From a virus: a stretch of DNA of 23,624 bases. Each line of letters begins with the position of its first letter. Position 1 is the stretch's first letter. The DNA is taken from the IMG/VR virus record IMGVR_UViG_3300042520_000670, positions 1 through 23,624 of that record; one strand, written 5' to 3'. Under the pieces are notes generated by a model. It was not told the DNA's origin, did not search any database, and saw only the letters and a list, made by a program, of their open reading frames with translations. Positions 11,137 to 20,400 of the stretch are shown piece by piece. The position numbers and the translations under genes were made by a program.

Positions 11137-11342
11137 CGCAGACCGAACAGATCCGCGCCCACTTAGTATCGGGCCGCGATATCACCCCGCTTGAAGCCCT
11201 CGACCGCTACGGCTGCTTCCGGCTCGCCGCTCGGGTCGCTGACCTTCGCGCCACCGGCCTCGATGTCCAGACCGTGACGGAGGAGCGGAACGGCAAGCGG
11301 TACGCCCGGTACCGGCTCGTCGGCCAGCTCGAGCTCGTATGA
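11133..11342 (+). CDS. Winged helix-turn-helix protein (HTH_39-like)
   Basis: A 69-residue protein: MTQTEQIRAHLVSGRDITPL, then EALDRYGCFRLAARVADLRA, TGLDVQTVTEERNGKRYARY and a short end. The pattern (IxxHLxxGxxITPLEALxxYGxxRLAARVxDLRxxGxxI) is that of small phage winged-helix proteins; the NGKRYARY hairpin is the wing. Probable DNA-binding regulator. It is coupled at both ends by four-base ATGA overlaps. Confidence 0.85.
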   Translation: MTQTEQIRAHLVSGRDITPLEALDRYGCFRLAARVADLRATGLDVQTVTEERNGKRYARYRLVGQLELV

Positions 11343-11623
11343 ACCTACGCAAGCAGGCACGAGGCCGGGGCTGCACCGTCAGGCTCCCCGGCGTCTGCAA
11401 CCACAACTCCGAGACGGTCGTCCTGGCGCACATCCGCATGGCCGGGATCTCCGGCATGGGGCTCAAGGCCGACGACCTGCTTGGAGCATGGGCCTGCTCT
11501 GCCTGTCACGACGCCATCGATCGCCGCTCCCACACCGAGCTCGAGCGCGACTATGTGCGGCTGGCCCACCTCGAGGGCATGGTCCGCACCATCGCGCAGT
11601 TACGCTCCGAGGGGCTCGTCTGA
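11339..11623 (+). CDS. ybcO: YbcO-type nuclease-like protein (DUF1364)
   Basis: A 94-residue zinc-binding protein closely similar in pattern to E. coli DLP12 prophage YbcO, a putative nuclease in lambdoid nin-like regions. Ligand candidates: C12, C20 (RLPGVCNHNSET), H31 in LAHIRMAGISGMG, then C53, C56 and H57 in WACSACHDAIDRRSH. It begins with an ATGA overlap and is the last gene of the rightward operon. Its stop (11621-11623) is one base from the stop of the opposing fibre gene, leaving no space for a separate terminator. Confidence 0.88.
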   Translation: MNLRKQARGRGCTVRLPGVCNHNSETVVLAHIRMAGISGMGLKADDLLGAWACSACHDAIDRRSHTELERDYVRLAHLEGMVRTIAQLRSEGLV

Positions 11624-11624
11624 C

Positions 11625-12290
11625 TTACGGCCCAGCATCGCGCCATACGCCACCGCTGTAGAAGTACAGCTTGTTGTTCGTGGTATCGACCACGATCGGC
11701 GCGAAGCCGGTCACCGTGGTCGGCGTTCCGGTCGGTGTACCCGCGCATGTCGGCACATAGAGGAACCCGTTCGTCGCGGTCGTGGCAACTGCACCAGCGC
11801 CGACCGACACGTTGCCCGCAGCGGTGAGAACCACCCGGTTAAGACCGGCGCAGCTAAAGGTCATCGTCAAAGCTTGGGTCTGGCTGATGATGGCGTTTCC
11901 AGCCGTGTCCACGCCAACCACCGTGCCATTAACGCCAGAGTTGCTGTTTCCAAACGACACAGCCGTTTGCGTCGATCCGGCTCGATAGAGACTCAGCACC
12001 TGCGTCGGAGCATTTCCGGCAGAGATGCCGACGTTTCCGTTGGACTCGACCCGCACCGCGTTCGTGCTGTTGGTCGAAATGCCGAGGGTATTGGCAGCAG
12101 GCAGATACACGCCGTTCGCCGGAACTGTCGTGCCGGTCACAGCGACACCAGCCGCAGAGACTTGGCGTCCCGCAGTCAGCTCGGAAACCGTAGCGCGAAG
12201 GGTGCTGCCACTCTGCACAAGCGGCACGGATTCAGTGCCAGCAAGCGGGGTTGCAGCGGTCGAAAGTTGCGATATTTTCTTGTCAGCCAT
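11625..12290 (-). CDS. Small tail-fibre-like protein
   Basis: A 221-residue Ser/Thr/Gly/Val-rich protein. The opening MADKKISQLSTAATPLAGTE, followed by VPLVQSGSTLRATVSELTAG, is typical of phage fibre or tip proteins. A repetitive beta-rich body (VESNGNVGISAGN, AAGNVSVGAGAVA) and a conserved ending (TTNNKLYFYSGGVWRDAGP) follow. It sits after the main spike with AGGAG upstream, the place of a second receptor-binding or fibre-attachment protein. I see no enzymatic motif. It is the last gene of the late block. Confidence 0.75.
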   Translation of the reverse strand: MADKKISQLSTAATPLAGTESVPLVQSGSTLRATVSELTAGRQVSAAGVAVTGTTVPANGVYLPAANTLGISTNSTNAVRVESNGNVGISAGNAPTQVLSLYRAGSTQTAVSFGNSNSGVNGTVVGVDTAGNAIISQTQALTMTFSCAGLNRVVLTAAGNVSVGAGAVATTATNGFLYVPTCAGTPTGTPTTVTGFAPIVVDTTNNKLYFYSGGVWRDAGP

Positions 12291-12303
12291 TTTTCATCTC
12301 CTG

Positions 12304-14478
12304 TCAGGTCTGGGTGCCGACGACGGTGCCGTCGGTGTCGCTGGTCGGCAACGAGCCGTTCTTGATGCGCAGGTCGCCGGTTGAGTCGGACCACAGATAA
12401 CTCTGCGTTCCACCGATGGAGCCAGGAAGCGGCGTCGGGTTCAACCAACCGAGCGCGGTCGTGGCGACAGTCGCGTTCGTCCCGCCGCCGAAGATGCTGC
12501 CGACGTAATACTTCGTCGCGTCGCCGGATTGGACAGCATACCCGCTTGCAGCGTTCGTGACCTGCGAGGCCGCGCTTGTCACCTCAATGGTCGGGGTGCC
12601 GTTGTTGTCGTAGAGGTAGCAATAGTACCGGGTGTTTGCCAGCACTCCGGCCAGCGGCACCGCTATGCCCGTTGACGGAATCTGATGCTCAATCCACTCG
12701 CCGGAGGTCGAGGCCACGCCGCCGCCGCTCTGATCTCGCGGGCCGCGCAACCGCATCGGGACGCTGCGACCCTCTCCGATGTATGCCTTCGGACGGAACA
12801 CAACCTCCGTTGAGGACAGTATGGCGATTTCATTGTTGTTCTGGATGTTGTCAAACAACCATCCATCAAACCGCACTTGGCCGGGATAATCCATGTTCTC
12901 CCAGTTCGTGTTGCGGACGCGGCACGAATTGAGGTCGGCATTCACTCCGCTGATCTTGAATGCGGTGTAGGGGTTGTTCAAAGATGTTGCGCGAACCGTG
13001 GTGTTCTCAATGTTCACCTGCCGGATGATGAAGCTGCCCGCTTCAAACTCAAACCCGGTCTGGGCAACGTAGTCGTTGTTGTTGTAGATCTGGCAGTTGA
13101 CTGCGTTGAAAACGAGGATGCCACGGCAGAAAAGACTGCGCTTGAAGCAATTCTCAAAAGTCACGCTACGCAAATCAACGGTCTGCCCGGAACCGGCCTC
13201 ACCCTTGATGAACAACCCGACGTTCTGGGTGCCGTTGGCAAAGCCGCACGACTCCATCGTCAGAATCTGACCCTTCCAGATCATGCCACCAGATGGCGGG
13301 ATGTACGGATTGAGAGGATCGTCGGTGCCGTTCGACTGGAAGAACACTTCGCGCAGGTAGGTATAGGAACCCTCGTTGCGATTGGCCGACCCATCGGCCT
13401 TGATGCCCCACCCCTTGCAAGCGTCAATCCAACATTGAGTCATGCTGAACATGTTCCAGCCGTCATCGATGTAGAGCCCGTTCTTGAGCTCGACGCCGTG
13501 GCTCGTCATGTCCTTGATGTAGACGTGATGGATGTCGATTTGGTAGCCATTAAGAACGCGGATTCCGACCGTTTCCGGCGTTGCGGTCGTGTTGACGATG
13601 GCGAGCTCGTGGATAAGCGAGCCCATCGCAGCTTCGTAACTGCCGCCATGCGAGCCGCTGTCGATGTCGATGAGCGGCTTGTTCGCGGCCTGATGGTTGA
13701 GAAAGGTCTTGACCATGCCGTCGCCCATCAGCTTGATGCCGGGGCTCGTAAAGCCGAAGGTCTTGGAGACGTTGTATGACAACGTGTTCGTGATCTTGTA
13801 GGTGCCAGCGGGGATATACACCGTCCGACCGGCTGCGGCGTTGATGGCGTTCTGGATGGCGAGCGTGTCATCCGCGCCGCCGTCACCGACCGCGCCGAAG
13901 TCCTTCACGTTCACGAAGTCGCCCAACTTGCTGTTCACCGAGCGCGGCACCGCGCCAGCGCCGGACTGCGTGAAGATGTCGAGCGAGGCATCGACCCCGA
14001 CCGTCGCGGTCGGGACACCGTTCGCATCGAAGGAGAGGAACTTGCTCGCCCGAGCACTGGCCGCAGGAACCTGCGATGACATCACCGCATCAGATGCAGG
14101 GAACTTGATCGATCGCGCAGACTCCTCGCCGAGCTGCTGGGCAAGCATGGTCGCCTTGTCGAGCGCGGTCTCGAGCGACTCAGCCGGGAGCCGGTCGTTC
14201 GGCAGCAGGTCGGTCTCCTGCGTCGCCTCGATGTTGCGCCGGATCGTGACCGTTACCGCCGCAGCAGGGGCCACGAGCATCGTCACCGTCCCGCCAGCCT
14301 CGACCCCAGCACCCGCCACCGTGTAGTTGGTGGTCAGCGCCTGGACGGTCTCGGTCGTGCCGGTGCGCAGGATGACCTGCAGGTCAGCCGCCTCGAGGAA
14401 GTAGAACGGCACCGCAAAGGCAGTGGTCGACCCGTTGCCGGTATAACTGACCTTGCTCGTCGTGGATGATACGGTCAT
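12304..14478 (-). CDS. Tailspike/tail fibre: T7 gp17-like N-terminus and beta-helix
   Basis: A 724-residue receptor-binding protein. Residues 1-130 match the T7 gp17-type tail-attachment domain in pattern (YTGNGSTTAFAVPFYFL, then VTIRRNIEATQETDLLPN and LDKATMLAQQLGEES). A linker follows, then from about 188 a right-handed beta-helix of the pectate-lyase superfamily (VNVKDFGAVGDGGADDTLAI, then AGRTVYIPAGTYKI). The C-terminal part (LANTRYYCYLYDNNGTPTIE, then GWLNPTPLPG) is probably a trimerisation or host-binding end. It probably binds or degrades host polysaccharide. GC falls to near 50 % across the beta-helix, unlike the N-terminus. GGGAG for its start lies inside the end of the giant gene. 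Confidence 0.88.
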   Translation of the reverse strand: MTVSSTTSKVSYTGNGSTTAFAVPFYFLEAADLQVILRTGTTETVQALTTNYTVAGAGVEAGGTVTMLVAPAAAVTVTIRRNIEATQETDLLPNDRLPAESLETALDKATMLAQQLGEESARSIKFPASDAVMSSQVPAASARASKFLSFDANGVPTATVGVDASLDIFTQSGAGAVPRSVNSKLGDFVNVKDFGAVGDGGADDTLAIQNAINAAAGRTVYIPAGTYKITNTLSYNVSKTFGFTSPGIKLMGDGMVKTFLNHQAANKPLIDIDSGSHGGSYEAAMGSLIHELAIVNTTATPETVGIRVLNGYQIDIHHVYIKDMTSHGVELKNGLYIDDGWNMFSMTQCWIDACKGWGIKADGSANRNEGSYTYLREVFFQSNGTDDPLNPYIPPSGGMIWKGQILTMESCGFANGTQNVGLFIKGEAGSGQTVDLRSVTFENCFKRSLFCRGILVFNAVNCQIYNNNDYVAQTGFEFEAGSFIIRQVNIENTTVRATSLNNPYTAFKISGVNADLNSCRVRNTNWENMDYPGQVRFDGWLFDNIQNNNEIAILSSTEVVFRPKAYIGEGRSVPMRLRGPRDQSGGGVASTSGEWIEHQIPSTGIAVPLAGVLANTRYYCYLYDNNGTPTIEVTSAASQVTNAASGYAVQSGDATKYYVGSIFGGGTNATVATTALGWLNPTPLPGSIGGTQSYLWSDSTGDLRIKNGSLPTSDTDGTVVGTQT

Positions 14479-14481
14479 CTG

Positions 14482-17400
14482 TCACTCCCTCGGAGGTCCA
14501 TACAGGACCTCATACATGAACTGTTGCGGACTCTCCGGGTTCCTCTCGTCGTTCAAGACATCCATCGTGTACTCGCCGCTGATCCGCACCTGACGGGTCG
14601 GCAACCCGAAGATGTACCCGCTGCTCTCAAACAGATCCCATGCGACGTCATTGAACTCCCGGTCCCCGGCCAGCACATCCGACGTCCGCATGAACGTGCG
14701 CCCGACCTTCTCAATCGACCCGGCGACCGGCGACAGCCGCCAACTCGGCTGGAACGCCATCTCGCCCTCGCCGGTCAAGTTTATCATGGTGGCCTCGACC
14801 ACCCCAGAACCTTCCTTGAGGATCGGCACCGAGGCCAACGGGTAGAGCAGCATCTTGCGGATCGCCCACCACGTCTCGTCCTCATCCTCATCCGGGCCGC
14901 GCCCCGCCAGGATTTCGCCCAGCACCGCCGGCAGGATGACCAGCGCCAGCATCCGGGCGACCGCCCGGGGCATGTCGCGCACCCGGCGGGTGGTCGCGCC
15001 GACATCCCGCATCCGGGCATACAGCACCGAGAACGGGGTGTAATACATGGTCAGCAGCTTCATCAGCTCGTTGTCGCGCTGCACCGCTGCAAGGTCTTTA
15101 GCGCCCGCTGCGCCCTGCGAGAGCCGGACCGCCCTGTCCCCTGCCCGGATGGCGTCCTCCTCCCCTAGGCCCTCTGCGAGCGCCTGACGGTATGCCCCGA
15201 TCCATGTCGGGATGGTGATCTGCCGGTCGGCCATCGCGGTCAGGTAGAACGCGGACCGGCGGATGGCCGCCAACGGCCCGACCTCGCCACGCAAGGTGCG
15301 GAGACTGTCGCGGACGTCGCGGTCGATGTTGTCGGACCGGAACTTCATCTCGCCCGACCGATCGTAGACGAACTGCTCGAGGGTCTCGCGGTGGGTGGAC
15401 CACGGCCCGAACCGGTTGTAGTCGATGAGCGCCTGGGTAAAGAAGCGCGGCTTGACGGTGTCGAGCGCGGGGCCGATGCCGGCGAACTGCGCCATCATGG
15501 TCGTGACCTTCCAGCCCATCGTGACGATAGCCATGTTGGTGCGGAACTGCATGATCGCGCGCGAGAACACGTTCCCGGAGTGCAGGGTGTCGGCCCGGTC
15601 GGACACCAGTACCTGCATCCACTTGGTGAACTCCCGGTAGCGGGCCTCGCCTAGCCGGTCAATCATCACCTCTTTGATCTCCTCGTCCTTGAGGATCTTG
15701 TTGAGGCTGAAGATGGCCTCGCGGTGGGAGATGTCCTTGATGACCTTGGTCAGGTGACTGGTCAGCACCTGCTCGTAGTCGAGCCGCACCGCCGCCTTCA
15801 GGTTCTCGACGCGCTGCTTGGTGTAGCCGCGGTCGGTCCGCGCGCGACCGTAGGCGTTCGACATGAACTGCGAAACCGACTCGGTCGCCTCGGCCTGCTT
15901 GTCGCCGACAGCCGAGAGCTTCGGGTCATAGGCTAGCGGGAAGTACCCGCCGCGGTAATCACCGAACCGGGTCTGCACCACACGCGGGTCCACCTTCGGC
16001 GGCGCCACGCCGGACGTGCGCTCCTCAAGCGCCTTAATCTCCGGCCACAGGGAATTGACCGCATCCCAGATGCCTTGGATGTAGTCCCAGTCCTCCTTCG
16101 CCAACTTGCCGAGCGCGGCGTTGATGGAGGAATCGCTCCACCCGTACCCGTCCCGCAGCCGCTGGTAGTTGCTGTCATTGCCGACGTTCATGGCGATGCT
16201 GATGAGCGTGTAGCGGGTGACCGGAGATTCGATTCCGGGCAGCAGCACATCGACCTTGTCGGTCAGGGAATCGCCCCAGCCCTTCGGCATCGACTCGGTT
16301 AGGTCCTGAATCTTCTGGGTCACCATCGCGTGGAGCTCGTATTCCTTCACCTGCGCGTCATTCGCCAGGTCGAACACGAACCGCGCCCACGGCCCGTCAA
16401 TCTTGCCGTTGTCCAACCACTCAACCATCTGCTCGACCTTGAGGATGGCGGCATCGAACCGCCGCCACGCCTTGGCCCCGCGCGCGCGCAACGGCTCGCC
16501 GACCGTGTTGGGGATGCGGAGCTCGCCGGTCGTGGCGAGGCGATCGGACTCGGTCGCCGACTTGATGAGCTCGTCCTTGGTCTCTTGGAACTCCACCGCC
16601 GCAGCCTTCCGCAGCAGTTTGTCCTTCAGCCGTGCGAGGTGTTCGATGTTCCGCACGGTGTCGTAGACCGCCCGCAGCTCATCGACCGATGCGTTCTTGT
16701 AGTTGACCAGCCGCGCCTCGTCGAGCAGCTGGTCTGGGACATTGACGATGAGGCCGAGCGCGGCCTGCTGCTCGGCGAAATCGGCCAGCGACTGGCGGCG
16801 GGCAAGCACCCGCAGCGGCACCCGCCGGAACTCGTACTTCTCGAGGATGGCGTCGATCTGGTCGAGGTAGCCGCCGCCGGCCTTCGCCAGCCGCTCGCGG
16901 GTCGCCTTCTTGTCGAACTTGTTGGCATAGTCGTAGATGCGGTCGAGCTGCTGCTGCGCCTTGCGGGCCTCGAGGTACATGTAGTGGTTCAGCAGCTCGC
17001 GCTGCTTCTCGGTCGCAGCCGCGTTGTAGTCCTTCCTGCGGATCGCGTCGAACGCCGCCTTCGATGCGCGGCGCTCGGCGAGCAGGTACTTTCCGGGCGA
17101 GATGTCCCGCGCCATCATCTGCCCGATGCGACCGGCCGCGGCTCGGGCGAATGCCTGCGGGTCGGCCATGGCGGCATCGACCATGTCCATGCCGGCGCGG
17201 CGCTGCTCAGCCTCCTCGCGGCGCAGGGCAGCGACCACCGGGCGCACCTGCCGCTGGAGCCGGCGGATGGCGACGAGCTCCGCCTTCAGCACGTTGGCCC
17301 GCTCGGAATTGTGGATAGCGGCCATCGCCTCGTCGGCGATCGTCCCGTCCATCCGCATGTCGCCGAACTCCGCAGCCATGCGGTTCGCGGTCTCGGCCTC

Positions 17401-20400
17401 AATAAGCTCCTTGCGCGGGCGCAGGTTGATAAGCGCCGTCATCAGCGCCTCGCCGCTCTCGAACCCTAGCATCTCGGCTGCGGTGTCGATGTCGGTGCCG
17501 CCGTCCTTGGTGTAGACCTTCCGCAGGAACCGGGGCATCCGCTTCAGGTACTCGGAGCCGAACCGGTCCTCGAGCGCCTTGCGGGAGAGTTTGACGGGGA
17601 CGCCGTCCGGCAGCTTGCCCTCGGTCAGAATCGCGGCTGCGCGGTAGGCCGGCGAGGAGTCCACCTCCTCGGTGACCTTCTCCAGCATCTTGGCGCGCTC
17701 GGCCTTCCACCACTTCTCGCGCTCGCGCTGGTACTCGCGGATGAGCCGCCCCTGCAACTTCTCCTTCGCGGCCTCTCCGGCAGCCTCTGCGGTCTTCTTG
17801 TAGGCCGCGAACTCGGCCTCCGTCATGCCGGCATCCTGCGCGCTGGCGAACACCTCCCGCACGTCGAGCTCGGCATTGGCCGACTCGATCTCCTTGTCGG
17901 TCGCGTAGATGCGGTCGAACACGCCGCGGACATCGTCGTTCATCCGCACGTTGAGGTTGGTCAGCACCCGGTAGACCAGCGTCATCCACGCCCGCACCCG
18001 CTGGAAGATGGTCCGCAGCTCGGCGCTCGGGGCCTTGCCCTCCATCAGGTACGCCTCATTGGCGCGGGCGAACTCCTCATGCTGCTTGACGCCGATCTCA
18101 GCGCGGGACTTCACCCCGAACCACTTCATCAGCGTTTCGGCGTCGGCCTTGATCTGCGGACTGGCATCCGGGCGCTCGGCGAGATCGAGCAGCACCTCGA
18201 GGTAGAAGTGGCCGGTCTCGTGGATAAAGGTGGACAGGTCGGCCTTCTCAAGCAGCCCGATGCGGACCTTGCGGTCGGTGCCGAATTGGATGAACCCGCG
18301 CTTGTCTTCTGTGGAAGTAGACTGAAAAAGCGTTACGTCCCCGCCGCCATCTCCTTCGACGAAGTTGTCTTCGCCGACAGGAACTCGGCCCTCGCCTGCT
18401 CCACCATCTTCTTGTGCTGCTCCGGCGTCATCGAGAAGAGACTCGATTCCTGATCCACTGGCATAGCTAGCGGTGACTTTTCTTGCTGCTTCTTCATAGC
18501 TGATGTCCGCAGTTTGACGTGCGCCAAGTTCCCCGTAAAGACGTTTTTCATAGTACCACAGGATGGCTTGGATGTCCGCAACAGACAATGTTTTGCCTTT
18601 GCGCTCAAGCGTTTTCTGAGCTTGATTGACCGCATTTAGCATAAACGTGCGGTCGGTCGCATTAAAGGGGGCATCCTCTAGCGCATCAAATGCAGCCTTC
18701 CACAGCGTGTTAGCCGCCTTTTCAATTTCAGTTCCGCTCTTGAAGCCCTTGGCCTCATAGGAGTTGTGGTACTCCACGGTAGCCGAAATCGCCTCATCGT
18801 CAGAGATTGAGGCAGGATCAACCCCAAGCTTCTTGTCGGCAACCAGAAGCTGCTTGAACCTAGCCAGACCCTGCTCGGTCGGCTTGGTCAGCAAACTGCC
18901 TCGGTATCGATTGAAAGTACGAGACCACCATCGGTCCATGGTGAGGTAGCCGTGCGCGCCCATCAGGTTGGCATAGAACGCGCCAAGCTTTGGACCAAAC
19001 TCAATCGCCGCCATCGGCATCTTGATGTGCGCTTGGTAATCCGACTTCATCTCGCCGCCGTTCTGCTTGGCGAGTTTCTTGAGATCGGAAATCGTGCGCT
19101 CCTGCATCAGGTACTCATGCACCTGCTCGGGCGTCATCTGGTCATACAGGCGCTGCAGCACCTGCAGGTTTTTGTCAATGGACGCTTGGCGCTGATGGCC
19201 GCGAGTTGTGGTGAACTTGCCCTCGGTTGCACCGCCGGGACGGAACCGACCGTAGATGTCCATCGCCTGCGCAAAATTAGGCACCACCTTCTGGCCGTCC
19301 GAGGTGATGGCAATCAGCGCGGTCATCGTGTTGCGAGCGGTCTTGTCGGCCTTCAGCTCAGGAAACGTCTCGGCCATGATGTCAATCGCCCGCTGGAACT
19401 TTTCCGAGTACCAACCGACCCCTGACTTCTCGGGGTTCTGCATCTCAAACTCAATCTCAGCAACCATCCACTTAGCAATCTTCGACACGGCCTCTGGACT
19501 TCGGTTGTCGGCAGCAATGCTTCCGTACTTGGCTCGCTGCCGGGCTTCCAAAGCAGCCGCAATTTCGCGGGTTTTGTAGGTTTTGTTTGGGTCAAGGCCA
19601 AACTTTTTTAGAGTTTCGCGGCCAGCCCTTACGGTGGCGGTCTGCGCAAACTGCACCCCAACATCGCCCATCCCCTCACTCGCCTTGGCGATGAGAGCCT
19701 TGATGGTCGCGTTGTCGGTCGTCGTGATGTCGATGCCCTGCTGCCCGAGGAACTGCTCCAGTCCCTCGAGCGCGTCGGCGAGCTCGGCCAGATCCGCCCG
19801 CTCCTTCCCGGGCATGAACACGCCATCGCCGCGGAACTCCCGGTCCATGGCGTCGAGGAAGGTCTGCTCGGTCTCGCCGACATCGAACCCGGCCTCAAGC
19901 GCAAGCTCGCGGGCTTCGTCGAACGTCATACCGGTCTCGGACACCAGCGCCTTCTCGCCGACCCGCCGGTTGTCGCGGTCCCAGAGCTTGGCATCGCGGG
20001 CGCCGAGCTCGCCGCCCTGATCCTGCACCCCGCCCCGCTCACGCAGGAACTCGGCCAGGGACTTGCCGTAGATTTCCCGCCGGCTCGGGATGTCGCCGCT
20101 GCGGAGCCGATCGATGAGGGGGTCGAGCGCGGTGTCCACCCCGGCCCGGGCCTGCAGGATGTCCGGCAGCGGGGTGACCACCTCCAACCCATACTGGCGG
20201 TGCAACTCCATCGGGTCCATGCCGCCACGCTGCGCCAGACTGTTTATAGCCCGCGCATAGAGGGTGGCATAGTTGTCTGCGGTCGCCCTGTCAAATCGCC
20301 CCAGAAGCTGCCCTAGGACCTCCTGCTTCACCTGTTCGATGGCGGGGGTCTCAACCTCCACCCCCTCCTGCTCCATCATGGTCTGGATCTCGGCCTCGAC

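Noticed and set aside
11625-14478. Diversity-generating retroelement target in the fibre genes
   Set aside because: Such a target was considered because of the BPP-1-like podophage layout. No reverse transcriptase or template repeat is visible in the window.
16330-17469. Plus-strand open frame of 379 codons
   Set aside because: Antisense to the coiled-coil part of the giant gene. The Leu/Val/Arg-rich product without motifs is typical of a shadow frame.
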